DNA from: Gemmatimonas phototrophica
GTDB lineage: Bacteria; Gemmatimonadota; Gemmatimonadetes; Gemmatimonadales; Gemmatimonadaceae
Assembly: GCA_945869195.1 (NCBI GenBank)
Contig: CAMBNV010000008.1
Span: 99,023-163,022, forward strand
Length of the DNA stretch: 64,000 bases
Direction of reading: 5' to 3'
Of this stretch, positions 34,970 to 45,332 are shown one piece after another. The position numbers and the translations under genes were made by a program. The notes below the pieces were generated by a model. That model searched no databases. It had not been told where the DNA came from and was given only the letters and a program-made list of their open reading frames with translations. The stretch's first letter is position 1, and each line of letters opens with the position of its first letter.

Positions 34970-35383
34970 TCAGCGGCTGTAACGGATCGGTTCGCCGCTC
35001 TTCGCGCTTACGCGCTCTTTCGTACGATCCATCGTCTTCGGGTCGATGTCGATCCGCGTACGAACACGCGTCGGCTTCCCCGACTTCGGGTCGATGAGCA
35101 TCACGTTCGACACCGCCATTGGGGCCGGCATCTCGATAATGCCTGACTGCTCCTCAGGACGGCGCGCGCGACGATGCTTTTTGACCATGTTGATTCCCTC
35201 AATGGTCACGCGACCCGTCTTCAGGTGCACGCGAACCACCTTGCCGTCCTTCCCCTTGTCGTCGCCGCGCATGATCCGCACCGTGTCGCCACGAGAGACC
35301 TTCATCGGCTGCCGCTCGGCATTCCGCTGGTGGCGCGTGACGTTCTTCTTGCCCCGCGTCTTACGCTGCACTAGGACGCGCAT
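34970..35383 (-). CDS. rplX: 50S ribosomal protein L24, probably with extended N-terminus
   Basis: The KOW-domain L24 core reads MKVSRGDTVRIMRGDDKGKD and continues with GINMVKKHRRAR and MLIDPKSGKPTRVR. The ATG at 35383 is one base after the rplN stop, with GAGGTG seven bases upstream, and adds 26 basic residues before the core. An internal ATG at 35305 would give a standard-size L24 but has no convincing SD and leaves a gap. L24 starts assembly of the large subunit. Confidence 0.93.
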   Translation of the reverse strand: MRVLVQRKTRGKKNVTRHQRNAERQPMKVSRGDTVRIMRGDDKGKDGKVVRVHLKTGRVTIEGINMVKKHRRARRPEEQSGIIEMPAPMAVSNVMLIDPKSGKPTRVRTRIDIDPKTMDRTKERVSAKSGEPIRYSR

Positions 35384-35384
35384 C

Positions 35385-35753
35385 TCAGAGCACCTCAGGT
35401 GCGAGCGAGACGATCTTCATGTAGCGCTTCTCGCGTAGCTCACGGGCCACCGGCCCAAAGATGCGGGTCGCCTTCGGTTCGCCCTTGTCATCGATGATGA
35501 CCACGGCATTCTCGTCAAACTTGATGTAGCTGCCATCCTTGCGGCGCGTCTCCTTCACGGTGCGGACTACCACCGCCTTCGCCACCTCGGACTTCTTCAC
35601 TGTGCCGTTCGGCAGTGCGTCCTTAATCGTCACGACAACCTTGTCACCAAGGCCAGCGTAGCGACGGCGCGTCCCACCGAGGACGCGGATCACGAGTGCC
35701 TTCTTGGCGCCCGAGTTGTCCGCGACCTTCACGACGGATTCCTGTTGGATCAT
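35385..35753 (-). CDS. rplN: 50S ribosomal protein L14
   Basis: A 122-residue, strongly conserved protein that forms an intersubunit bridge. It begins [20 protein letters not shown] and includes [19 protein letters not shown] and the C-terminal [20 protein letters not shown]. Length is exactly typical. It sits 12 bases after rpsQ. Confidence 0.97.
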   Translation of the reverse strand: MIQQESVVKVADNSGAKKALVIRVLGGTRRRYAGLGDKVVVTIKDALPNGTVKKSEVAKAVVVRTVKETRRKDGSYIKFDENAVVIIDDKGEPKATRIFGPVARELREKRYMKIVSLAPEVL

Positions 35754-35765
35754 TGGTCGGCTCCC

Positions 35766-36047
35766 TTATCGCGCGCGTTCGACGATCTCGAGCAAACGCC
35801 ACCGCTTGTCTTTCGACAGCGGGCGAGTCTCGACGATCTTCACGGTGTCGCCGACCTTCGCGCTGTTGGCCTCATCATGGGCCTTCAGGCGCGTGGTCTT
35901 CGTCACCATCTTCCCGTACACGGGATGCGGTACGCGACGCTCGATCGCGACCACGACGGTCTTGTCCATCTTGTCGCTCACCACCTTACCCTGGCGCATC
36001 TTGCGCGCGGTACGGCTCGTTGCGGCGCTATTCACAGTCTCAGCCAT
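35766..36047 (-). CDS. rpsQ: 30S ribosomal protein S17
   Basis: A 93-residue OB-fold protein that binds the 5' domain of 16S rRNA. The core [20 protein letters not shown] and [16 protein letters not shown] is typical. About ten extra N-terminal residues precede it. It follows rpmC after 18 bases. Confidence 0.96.
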   Translation of the reverse strand: MAETVNSAATSRTARKMRQGKVVSDKMDKTVVVAIERRVPHPVYGKMVTKTTRLKAHDEANSAKVGDTVKIVETRPLSKDKRWRLLEIVERAR

Positions 36048-36065
36048 CAGTTCTCCTCGCGCGCC

Positions 36066-36272
36066 TTAGCGCGCGGCCTCCGTCATGGTCGCCTTCTGGG
36101 CGAGCACCGTCTGGAGCCGCGCGACATCGCGGCGAATGAAACGAAGCCGGAGCGGATTGCTCAGCGGCTCAGTCGCGCTACGGAACCGCAAGTTGAAGCG
36201 TTCCCGTTCCAACTCGGTGATGCGCGAGCGGATCTCGTCCGCTCCCAGGTCTCGAATGTCCTTAGCTTTCAT
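36066..36272 (-). CDS. rpmC: 50S ribosomal protein L29
   Basis: A 68-residue helical hairpin protein at the peptide exit, part of the docking site for SRP and trigger factor. It begins [20 protein letters not shown] and includes LNLRF-type [15 protein letters not shown]. The ATG at 36272 lies 11 bases inside the rplP coding end, so the two genes overlap. Confidence 0.95.
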   Translation of the reverse strand: MKAKDIRDLGADEIRSRITELERERFNLRFRSATEPLSNPLRLRFIRRDVARLQTVLAQKATMTEAAR

Positions 36273-36690
36273 CGGTGTGCGCCTCCTCGCGCGCCACAAA
36301 TTTCGTCTTCACCCCGAGCTTCGCCGAAGCGAGCCCGAGCGCCTTCTGGGCGACTTCCTTCGATACGCCCTCAATCTCGAATAGCATACGGCCCGGCTTG
36401 ACCACCGCCACCCAGAGCTCTGGCGATCCCTTGCCCTTGCCCATGCGTGTCTCGGCCGGCTTTTTGGTGACTGGCTTGTCTGGGAAAATGCGGATCCAGA
36501 CCTTGCCGCCGCGCTTGATGTGGCGAGTCAACGCCACGCGGGACGCTTCGATCTGACGCGCCGTCACCCACCCCGGCTCCAGCGATTGCAGGCCGTACGT
36601 GCCGAACGCCACGGTCGCGCCGCGACGGGCGAGGCCCGTAGTACGACCCTTGAACATTTTGCGGAACTTGACGCGCTTCGGTGAGAGCAT
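36262..36690 (-). CDS. rplP: 50S ribosomal protein L16
   Basis: A 142-residue protein near the A-site tRNA elbow. It begins [16 protein letters not shown] and has the conserved [20 protein letters not shown] and [12 protein letters not shown]. Typical length is 136-144. It starts 13 bases after rpsC and overlaps rpmC. Confidence 0.97.
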   Translation of the reverse strand: MLSPKRVKFRKMFKGRTTGLARRGATVAFGTYGLQSLEPGWVTARQIEASRVALTRHIKRGGKVWIRIFPDKPVTKKPAETRMGKGKGSPELWVAVVKPGRMLFEIEGVSKEVAQKALGLASAKLGVKTKFVAREEAHTDES

Positions 36691-36703
36691 TTATCGAGTC
36701 TCC

Positions 36704-37372
36704 TTACGCGTCGGATGAGTAGGTGGAAGCTCCGCTACGACGCCCTTCAACGAGTTCGCCCTTGAAGATCCAGACTTTCACACCGATGGCACCGAAGGTG
36801 GTCTTCGCCGTCGAAGTCGCATAGTCGATGTCGGCGCGCAACGTATGAAGCGGCACACGGCCCTCGTGGTACCCCTCGACACGCGCGATCTCGGCCCCGC
36901 CTAGGCGACCCGAGCACTTCACTTTGATCCCTTCTGCGCCCATACGCATCGCGCTCTGCACCGCACGCTTCATCGCGCGACGGAAGGAAATGCGCTGCGC
37001 CAGCTGTGCCGAGATGTTATCGGCGACGAGCTGCGCCGAGGTCTCTGGGCGCTTAATCTCTTCGACGTTAACACCCACGTCCTTGCCGGTCAGCTGCTGG
37101 AGCTCGTTCTTCAGCTCCTCAACGGCCTGGCCCTTCTTCCCGATCACGACGCCAGGGCGGCCCGTGTGGATGGTCACGACGACCTTCCCCGGCTTCCGCT
37201 CGATGGTGATGTCCGCGATCGCGGCACCTGCCAAACGGGCCTTGAGGTACTTCCGGAGGAGCGCGTCCTCCTTCAGCAACGCCGGGAACTCCTTTTCACT
37301 CGCGAACCAGCGCGAACGCCAGTCCTTTGAGATGCCCAGGCGGAAGCCAATCGGATGAGTTTTCTGTCCCAT
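36704..37372 (-). CDS. rpsC: 30S ribosomal protein S3
   Basis: A 222-residue protein of the mRNA entry tunnel with ribosomal helicase activity, together with S4 and S5. It begins [14 protein letters not shown] and has the KH-domain segment [18 protein letters not shown] and the C-terminal [20 protein letters not shown]. The ATG shares its A with the rplV TAA (TAATG); the upstream 30 residues are a readthrough of rplV. Confidence 0.97.
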   Translation of the reverse strand: MGQKTHPIGFRLGISKDWRSRWFASEKEFPALLKEDALLRKYLKARLAGAAIADITIERKPGKVVVTIHTGRPGVVIGKKGQAVEELKNELQQLTGKDVGVNVEEIKRPETSAQLVADNISAQLAQRISFRRAMKRAVQSAMRMGAEGIKVKCSGRLGGAEIARVEGYHEGRVPLHTLRADIDYATSTAKTTFGAIGVKVWIFKGELVEGRRSGASTYSSDA

Positions 37373-37782
37373 TATCGCCCTTCCTTCGAATCCACGACGA
37401 TCTCGACGTGGCTGGTTCGCTTGATCATCGGCGTCGCGCGGCCCATCGCGGCCGGCGTCCATCGCTTCAGCTTCGGCCCTTCGTTAACAATCGCGTGCGC
37501 GACGTAGAGGTCATCCACGTCAAGCGCGTCATTCGATGCCCGCGCCTTCGCCTCAGCGTTCGCGACCGCCGACTTGAGCACCTTCCCGATCTGTACCGCC
37601 GCATGCTTCTTGCTGAACTGCAGCATCGCGAGGGCCTCGTTCACCTTCATGCCGCGAATCTGGTCGATCACGAGGCGCATCTTGTACGGCGACTGACGTG
37701 TGGTCCGCAGTATCGCCGACGGCGGCGCGGCGAGGCGTTCAGCCTCGTGGCGCTCTTTCCGTTCCCGGCTCTTCCGGCTCAT
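37372..37782 (-). CDS. rplV: 50S ribosomal protein L22
   Basis: A 136-residue exit-tunnel protein. The core begins [20 protein letters not shown], with the tunnel loop near [21 protein letters not shown]. About 20 charged N-terminal residues ([16 protein letters not shown]) go beyond the usual start. It starts 3 bases after rpsS. Confidence 0.96.
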   Translation of the reverse strand: MSRKSRERKERHEAERLAAPPSAILRTTRQSPYKMRLVIDQIRGMKVNEALAMLQFSKKHAAVQIGKVLKSAVANAEAKARASNDALDVDDLYVAHAIVNEGPKLKRWTPAAMGRATPMIKRTSHVEIVVDSKEGR

Positions 37783-37785
37783 GGG

Positions 37786-38106
37786 TTACTTGCCTCCCTT
37801 CGACGGCGAGGACGATGCGGCCGGGGCGGCCTTCTTGTCCATCTTGTTGTTGCCGCTATGTCCACGGAACAGGCGCGTCGGCGAGAACTCACCGAGCTTG
37901 TGCCCCACCATGTTCTCCGTCACGTAGACCGGAATGAACTTGTTCCCGTTATGGACAGCGAACGTGTGACCCACGAACTCCGGGATCACCGTGCTCGCGC
38001 GCGACCAGGTCTTGACGACCTTCTTCTCGGATTTGGCGTTCATCGTCTGCACCCGCTTGAGCAGGGCTTCCTGGATGAACGGGCCTTTCTTGATACTACG
38101 TCCCAT
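37786..38106 (-). CDS. rpsS: 30S ribosomal protein S19
   Basis: A 106-residue protein of the small-subunit head. It begins [19 protein letters not shown] and has [17 protein letters not shown] and the normal end region [14 protein letters not shown]. An extra tail of about 20 Lys/Ala/Ser residues follows ([19 protein letters not shown]). Confidence 0.97.
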   Translation of the reverse strand: MGRSIKKGPFIQEALLKRVQTMNAKSEKKVVKTWSRASTVIPEFVGHTFAVHNGNKFIPVYVTENMVGHKLGEFSPTRLFRGHSGNNKMDKKAAPAASSSPSKGGK

Positions 38107-38123
38107 TGGTCAGATTCTCCGGG

Positions 38124-38957
38124 TCAGCTCTGGGTGGCCTTGCCGCGCTTCCGGCCACGGACGATCAGACGCTGCGACGCCTTCTTCTTGTTGCGCGTCT
38201 TCACGCCCTCCTTCTTGCCCCAGGGACTCACCACGTTACGGCCGCCGCGCGTGCGGCCACCGTGCGGGTGGTCCACCGGGTTCATCACTTCGCCGCGGAC
38301 CTTTGGACGGCGACCCAGCCAACGGGTCTTGCCGGCCTTGCCCCACGAAATCAGTTCATGTTCGGCGTTGCCAATCTCGCCGATCGTACCGAGGCAGTCG
38401 GCGTGGATCATGCGCATTTCCGTCGAGGCCATGCGCACGGTCACATAGTCGCCTTCCTTCGCCACGACCTGCACACTCGTGCCCGCTGAGCGCGCGATCT
38501 GGCCGCCCTTGCCGGGCTTCAGCTCGACGTTATGCACCGAGGTACCGAGCGGCACCTCGCGCAACGGGAGGGCATTCCCCGTCCGCACATCGGACCCCTT
38601 GCCGCTTACGACCGAGTCACCGACCGTGAGCCCCTTCGGGTGAAGGATGTAGCGCTTCTCGCCGTCGGCGTAGAGTACGAGTGCGATGCGCGCCGAGCGG
38701 TTTGGATCGTATTCGATCGTCGCCACTGTCGCGACCTGCCCGTGCTTGTTCCGCTTGAAGTCGATGATGCGGTACTTCTGCTTGTGACCGCCGCCGAGGC
38801 GACGCATCGAGATGTGGCCATGATTGTCGCGACCACCGCTCTTCTTGAGCGGTTCGGTGAGCGATTTCTCAGGCGTGGAACGCGTGATAACGTCGTTGTC
38901 TGACACGGAACGGAACCGCGTCGCGGCCGACACCGGCTTGAATTGACGGATACCCAT
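38124..38957 (-). CDS. rplB: 50S ribosomal protein L2
   Basis: A 277-residue protein of the peptidyl-transferase region. It shows [24 protein letters not shown] N-terminal sequence and the signature around the essential His, [20 protein letters not shown]. The C-terminus is Lys/Arg-rich. Length is normal. It lies 17 bases before rpsS and 4 bases after rplW. Confidence 0.97.
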   Translation of the reverse strand: MGIRQFKPVSAATRFRSVSDNDVITRSTPEKSLTEPLKKSGGRDNHGHISMRRLGGGHKQKYRIIDFKRNKHGQVATVATIEYDPNRSARIALVLYADGEKRYILHPKGLTVGDSVVSGKGSDVRTGNALPLREVPLGTSVHNVELKPGKGGQIARSAGTSVQVVAKEGDYVTVRMASTEMRMIHADCLGTIGEIGNAEHELISWGKAGKTRWLGRRPKVRGEVMNPVDHPHGGRTRGGRNVVSPWGKKEGVKTRNKKKASQRLIVRGRKRGKATQS

Positions 38958-38961
38958 TTTA

Positions 38962-39249
38962 TCAGCCCTCGAAGATCTCGATCGTGTCGCCGGCCTTCAG
39001 CGTCACGATGGCCTTCTTCCAGCGGGGACGCAGGCCCATGGCGCCACCGACCTTCCGGGGCTTGCCACGCTGCTGCGACGTCCAGACCCCCGTGACCTTC
39101 ACCCCGAACAGCGTTTCGATCGCTGCCTTGATGGTGGTCTTCGTGGCATCCGGGTGGACTTCGAACGTGTACTCGCCACGCGCCTGGTACGCGGCCGAGG
39201 ACTTCTCGGTCACGAGAGGGCGGACGATCGTGCGGATCATAGTCGGCAT
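38962..39249 (-). CDS. rplW: 50S ribosomal protein L23
   Basis: A 95-residue protein at the tunnel exit that docks trigger factor and SRP. It has [26 protein letters not shown] sequence, ALETLFGV-like [15 protein letters not shown], and ends with GDTIEIFEG. Length is typical. It is 3 bases from rplD. Confidence 0.96.
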   Translation of the reverse strand: MPTMIRTIVRPLVTEKSSAAYQARGEYTFEVHPDATKTTIKAAIETLFGVKVTGVWTSQQRGKPRKVGGAMGLRPRWKKAIVTLKAGDTIEIFEG

Positions 39250-39252
39250 CGG

Positions 39253-40140
39253 TTACTTCCCCTTCGTCTTGGGGGCGGACTTCTTTGCCGGCGCCTTTTT
39301 TGCCGCCGACTTCGGAGCCGCCTTCTTGGCTGCGACCTTCGGAACAGCCTTCGGAACAGCCTTCGGAGCGGCCTTCTTTGCCGCTGCCGCCGCCTTCTTC
39401 GGTGCATCGGCCTTCGCCTTCGCCACTGCCTTCGCGGCCTTGGCGGCCTTCTCCGGCGTCACGGGCGCCTTCTTTGCCTTCACCTTTTCCAGCGACTTCT
39501 CGGCGACCGGGGCCAGCGTGCTCCCGAGCGCGAGTGCCTCAACGAGCACTACATCGGACCAGAGGATGTCGTAGGCGGTCACGTCGCTGTACGGACGGAC
39601 CTCCACCCGCTTCAGGTTGCGGGCGCTCAGGTAGACCGACGGCTTCGCGCCATCCGTCAGGATAAGGACCTTCTTGTCGGACGCATCGAGGCGCGCCACG
39701 AGCTCGGCGATCTGCGACGTCTTCGGCTTGTCATAGGCGAAGTGATCAATCACGATCAGCGCCTGCTCCCGGGCACGGGCATTGAACGCGCTCTTGCGCG
39801 CCAAAGCACGAACCTGCTTGGTCAGCTTTTGCTCGTGTCCGTGCGTCAACGGACCGAAGACGGTACCGCCGCCAACGAAGACAGGGGATCGGGTCGAACC
39901 CGCACGGGCCCGGCCGGTGCCCTTCTGCTTCCAAGGCTTCTGGTTACCGCCGACGACGAAGCCGCGGGTCTTGGTGGCGTGGTTACCCTGGCGCTGATTG
40001 GCGAGATACGCCTTCACCGCCTGATGCATCACCGGCATGTTCACGGTGCCGTCGAACGTGCTACTCGGCAGCGCAACGCGATCGCGCGGGGTGCCGTGCG
40101 CCGTAAATGCCGGCGCGTCAAAGTTCATGGTCTCAGACAT
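39253..40140 (-). CDS. rplD: 50S ribosomal protein L4 with a histone-H1-like C-terminal tail
   Basis: A 295-residue L4; the normal length is about 205-215. The core has KQKGTGRARAGSTRSPVFVGG and ends near residue 213. It is followed by about 80 residues made nearly only of Lys, Ala, Pro and Val, including repeated KAVPK and KKAAPK units, like eukaryotic histone H1 tails or bacterial H1-like proteins. L4 lines the exit tunnel and in E. coli also represses the S10 operon. The tail probably binds rRNA or other nucleic acid (inference). Confidence 0.95.
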   Translation of the reverse strand: MSETMNFDAPAFTAHGTPRDRVALPSSTFDGTVNMPVMHQAVKAYLANQRQGNHATKTRGFVVGGNQKPWKQKGTGRARAGSTRSPVFVGGGTVFGPLTHGHEQKLTKQVRALARKSAFNARAREQALIVIDHFAYDKPKTSQIAELVARLDASDKKVLILTDGAKPSVYLSARNLKRVEVRPYSDVTAYDILWSDVVLVEALALGSTLAPVAEKSLEKVKAKKAPVTPEKAAKAAKAVAKAKADAPKKAAAAAKKAAPKAVPKAVPKVAAKKAAPKSAAKKAPAKKSAPKTKGK

Positions 40141-40142
40141 CG

Positions 40143-40826
40143 TTAGCCCTGCTTGCGGACGAGGACGATCCCGTTAGTCGGGCCGGCAACGCTGCCGCGG
40201 ATGTAGATCAAGTTGCGTTCTGCGTCGATTTTTTCGACGCGCAGATTGCCCTGCGTATGCCGCTCGGCGCCATAATGACCGGGCATCTTCTTGCCCTTGA
40301 TCACGCGCGACGGGTCAGTGCCAGGTCCGATGGAGCCGGGCCGGCGGTGCTTCGTGTTGCCGTGGGTGTTCGGTCCACCGCCGATTCCGTAGCGCTTCAC
40401 CACGCCCTGGAAGCCGCGTCCCTTCGTCGTGCCGGTGACCTTGACGAACTCGCCGACGGCAAAGATGTCCACCTTAATGACGTCCCCGATATTGTACGTC
40501 GGGATTTCGGCGCCCTTCCCCTGCGCGTCGTCGAGACGGAACGAACGCAACACCGCCGGGGCGACTGCGAGGCCGGCCTTCGCGGCGTGCCCGAGCTCCG
40601 CCTTGTTCGCGCGACGCCCCTTCGGGGTGCGCTCCCCCTTCTTGGACTCACGCGCGGTACGCTGCGCGCCATAGCCCAGTTCAACTGCAACGAAGCCCTC
40701 CTTCGCCGCCGTGACGATCTTCGTCACGGGATTCGGAGTGGCCTCGACAACGGTGCACGGGATCTGCATCCCTGCCTCGTCGAAGATCTGGGTCATACCC
40801 AGTTTTTTTCCAATAATTCCAATCAT
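40143..40826 (-). CDS. rplC: 50S ribosomal protein L3
   Basis: A 227-residue protein near the peptidyl-transferase centre. It begins MIGIIGKKLGMTQIFDEAG and has GRGFQGVVKRYGIGGGPNTHGN with the glutamine that is methylated in E. coli. The ATG at 40826 fits the family; upstream sequence is the 152-base spacer after rpsJ. It abuts rplD by 2 bases. Confidence 0.97.
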   Translation of the reverse strand: MIGIIGKKLGMTQIFDEAGMQIPCTVVEATPNPVTKIVTAAKEGFVAVELGYGAQRTARESKKGERTPKGRRANKAELGHAAKAGLAVAPAVLRSFRLDDAQGKGAEIPTYNIGDVIKVDIFAVGEFVKVTGTTKGRGFQGVVKRYGIGGGPNTHGNTKHRRPGSIGPGTDPSRVIKGKKMPGHYGAERHTQGNLRVEKIDAERNLIYIRGSVAGPTNGIVLVRKQG

Positions 40827-40978
40827 GGCTCTCTCTCGCTCAGTTAGTCGCGGCCCGGACGCACCGTAGTGTGCGTTCCGTTGCAGCCGGAGGACTGTGC
40901 AAACGGCAGATGTAAGTGTCAGGAGATGAGACCCATAGCGCAGTCTCCCTGGTCCCTCCACGCATCGCCCGTCTGCCG
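40827..40978 (-). promoter_or_regulatory. 152-base spacer with hairpin between rpsJ and rplC
   Basis: The spacer contains a stem of ACGCAC with GTGCGT extended by GG/CC around a bulged A (40857-40879). No ORF or clear promoter is seen. It is a candidate for ribosomal-protein feedback or mRNA processing. Confidence 0.35.
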
Positions 40979-41287
40979 CTATTCGACCTTAATCTCGACG
41001 TCCACACCGGCCGGCAGATCCAGCTTGGTCAGTGCATCGACCGTCTGAGGCGTCGTGTCGAGAATGTCGATCATCCGCTTGTGCGTCTTCAGCTCGAACT
41101 GCTCACGCGACTTCTTGTCGACGTGCGGCGAGCGGAGGACGGTCCAACGTTGTGTCTTCGTAGGAAGCGGGATCGGTCCAGAAATCTGGGCCCCTGTTTT
41201 CTCCGCGGTCCTAACGATGTCCGCTGCAGCCTGGTCGATCACCGCGTGATCGAATGCCTTGAGACGGATGCGAATACGTCCAGCCAT
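40979..41287 (-). CDS. rpsJ: 30S ribosomal protein S10 (NusE)
   Basis: A 102-residue protein that also acts as NusE in transcription antitermination with NusB and NusG. It begins [20 protein letters not shown] and has [31 protein letters not shown] sequence. An SD (GGAGA) lies six bases upstream. A strong hairpin separates it from tuf. Confidence 0.97.
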   Translation of the reverse strand: MAGRIRIRLKAFDHAVIDQAAADIVRTAEKTGAQISGPIPLPTKTQRWTVLRSPHVDKKSREQFELKTHKRMIDILDTTPQTVDALTKLDLPAGVDVEIKVE

Positions 41288-41299
41288 TGATTCTCCACT

Positions 41300-41334
41300 G
41301 GTCGCATCCGGCGGCGGTGCCGCCGGGTGCGACC
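41300..41334 (-). terminator. Strong hairpin between tuf and rpsJ
   Basis: A near-perfect 16-pair stem (GGTCGCA, one C-A mismatch, CCGGCGGC) closes on a 3-base loop. No T-run follows, so it is more likely a processing site, partial attenuator or mRNA-stability element than a full terminator. Confidence 0.5.
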
Positions 41335-41343
41335 CGTTCGTAG

Positions 41344-42546
41344 TTAGGCGAGGATCTTGGTCACGACGCCGGCACCGACGGTGCGGCCGCCTTCACGAAT
41401 GGCGAAGCGGAGCTGCTCCTCCATCGCGATCGGGATGATCAGTTCGATCGTCACCGAGACATTGTCACCCGGCATGACCATCTCCGTCCCCTCGGGGAGC
41501 TCGATAGCACCAGTCACGTCGGTCGTGCGGAAGTAGAACTGGGGGCGGTAGCCCTTGAAGAACGGCGTGTGGCGGCCGCCCTCTTCCTTCGTGAGGACGT
41601 AGACCTCGGCCAAGAACTTCGTGTGCGGCTTGATCGAGCCGGGCTTGGCGAGCACCATGCCGCGTTCGATTTCGTTCTTGTCGACACCGCGGAGGAGAAG
41701 GCCGACGTTATCGCCGGCGAAGCCCTCGTCCAGCAGCTTGCGGAACATCTCAACGCCCGTCACAATCGTCTTCTTGGTCGAGTTGTAGCCAACGAACTCG
41801 AGCTCCTCCCCCACCTTGCACTTGCCGCGTTCAATGCGGCCGGTGGCCACCGTGCCGCGACCCGTGATCGAGAAGACATCCTCGACCGGGAGCAGGAACG
41901 GCTTGTCGACTTCGCGCACAGGCTGCGGAATGAACGTGTCGAGCGCGTCGTAGAGCTCCTGGATCTTCTCGATCCAGACCGGATCGCCTTCGATTGCCTT
42001 GATAGCGGCGCCGCGAATGACCGGGGCGTTGTCGCCATCATAGCCGTACTTGCTGAGGAGCTCACGCACTTCGAGCTCGACGAGGTCGAGGAGCTCAGCG
42101 TCCTCGACGAGGTCGCACTTGTTGAGGAACACGAGAACGCACGGCACGTTCACCTGGCGAGCCAGGAGGATGTGCTCACGCGTCTGCGGCATCGGGCCGT
42201 CGACGGCCGACACCACGAGAATCGCGCCGTCCATCTGCGCGGCGCCCGTGATCATGTTCTTCACGTAGTCGGCGTGCCCAGGGCAGTCGACGTGCGCGTA
42301 GTGACGATTCGCCGTCTCGTACTCGACGTGCGAGGTGGCGATCGTGAGGATCTTCGTTGCATCACGACGTCCCTGCGACGCAGACGCCTTCGCGACCTCG
42401 TCGTACGGGATGTACTTGGTGCCGAAACCCTTGTCCGCCGAGATCTTCGTCAGGGCGGCCGTGGTCGTCGTCTTGCCGTGGTCAACGTGGCCGATCGTAC
42501 CCACGTTCACGTGCGGCTTCGTCCGCTCGAACTTTGCCTTGGCCAT
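41344..42546 (-). CDS. tuf: Elongation factor Tu
   Basis: A 400-residue GTPase that brings aminoacyl-tRNA to the ribosome. G motifs are [21 protein letters not shown] and a SAL-type motif. It begins [19 protein letters not shown] at 42546; the upstream 19 residues are part of the fusA-tuf spacer. No second tuf is found near the tRNA-Gly-Thr cluster, where one often lies in other bacteria. Confidence 0.97.
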   Translation of the reverse strand: MAKAKFERTKPHVNVGTIGHVDHGKTTTTAALTKISADKGFGTKYIPYDEVAKASASQGRRDATKILTIATSHVEYETANRHYAHVDCPGHADYVKNMITGAAQMDGAILVVSAVDGPMPQTREHILLARQVNVPCVLVFLNKCDLVEDAELLDLVELEVRELLSKYGYDGDNAPVIRGAAIKAIEGDPVWIEKIQELYDALDTFIPQPVREVDKPFLLPVEDVFSITGRGTVATGRIERGKCKVGEELEFVGYNSTKKTIVTGVEMFRKLLDEGFAGDNVGLLLRGVDKNEIERGMVLAKPGSIKPHTKFLAEVYVLTKEEGGRHTPFFKGYRPQFYFRTTDVTGAIELPEGTEMVMPGDNVSVTIELIIPIAMEEQLRFAIREGGRTVGAGVVTKILA

Positions 42547-42641
42547 TGGGGACTTTCCTGAAGTGGTTAAAAAGTTGTCTTGCGCGATCTTGCCTGTAGT
42601 CATTCCCTGCGTCCTGCTCCCATCTGCCTTCTATCTGTCGA

Positions 42642-44759
<2,118 letters not shown>

Positions 44760-45332
44760 CGGTCTATATCGCTCGGTAACTGTCGGTAGCGGTCGGAGTA
44801 CATCATTACAAGAAACAAAAACGCGGCTGGACCGGCGTCCCCCCCACCAGCTATCCGGGGGACCGGTATCCATCCGCTCTCGCCGGGTACAGTCGCCGCT
44901 GCTGCGCGACTGGGGACCCTCGGCGCGTCGGGTGTCAGCGAAAGCCGACACACTCTACCCGACGTCAAATTGTCCTGCGGGCTTTTCGGGAACCTCGGCG
45001 CCAGTGCACTTCCCTGGCGGGATCGGTCGGGTGTCCACTCCCCCCGCTCGTCAATTATGCCGACGTTGGCGGGCCCATCTTTCCAGGGCGCAGTTCCCCG
45101 GGGACTTCTATGCTCCGAAGTCCTTGCTGAGACGAACCCACGGCGGGCGATTCGACTTAGCCCGTAAAAGCTAGTCGCTAAACGAGCTATGTCAATGCCC
45201 CTACAACGCGTAACAACGGGCCTGGCCTAGCCATCCCGTCCAGCTGCTTAGACATCCCCCCCCCGGCTGAGCCCCTCGGTCATCGGGCTACCCTTTGTAC
45301 GAGGGGGGCACCGCTGGATCTCGCTCAAAACT
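44760..45332 (-). promoter_or_regulatory. 573-base gap: promoter and long structured leader of fusA-tuf
   Basis: No convincing gene lies in this gap. From the right it holds the metalloprotease 3' end region with a C/G-rich inverted repeat, the promoter at 45168-45195, and then about 400 bases of leader. Stems include 45102-45123 (7 perfect pairs), 44999-45019 (CGCCAG/CTGGCG), 44928-44963 (8 pairs with a UUUC loop plus outer pairs) and 44831-44867 (11 pairs), which is followed by TTTTTGTTT at 44813-44821. The last pair resembles an attenuator. Confidence 0.55.
45168..45195 (-). promoter_or_regulatory. Predicted sigma-70-type promoter of the fusA-tuf-S10-spc genes
   Basis: Minus strand: perfect -35 TTGACA (45190-45195), 16-base spacer, -10 TAGCTT (45168-45173). 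It is the best promoter match in the gap upstream of fusA and could drive some 27 genes down to map. Confidence 0.6.

Noticed and set aside
36704..37462. Longer S3 reading starting in rplV
   Set aside because: The 30 extra residues are rplV read in another frame; TAATG coupling gives the family start.
44760..44951. 64-codon N-terminal extension of fusA from a GTG
   Set aside because: EF-G starts [10 protein letters not shown] in the family; the upstream part overlaps strong RNA stems and is not conserved-looking.
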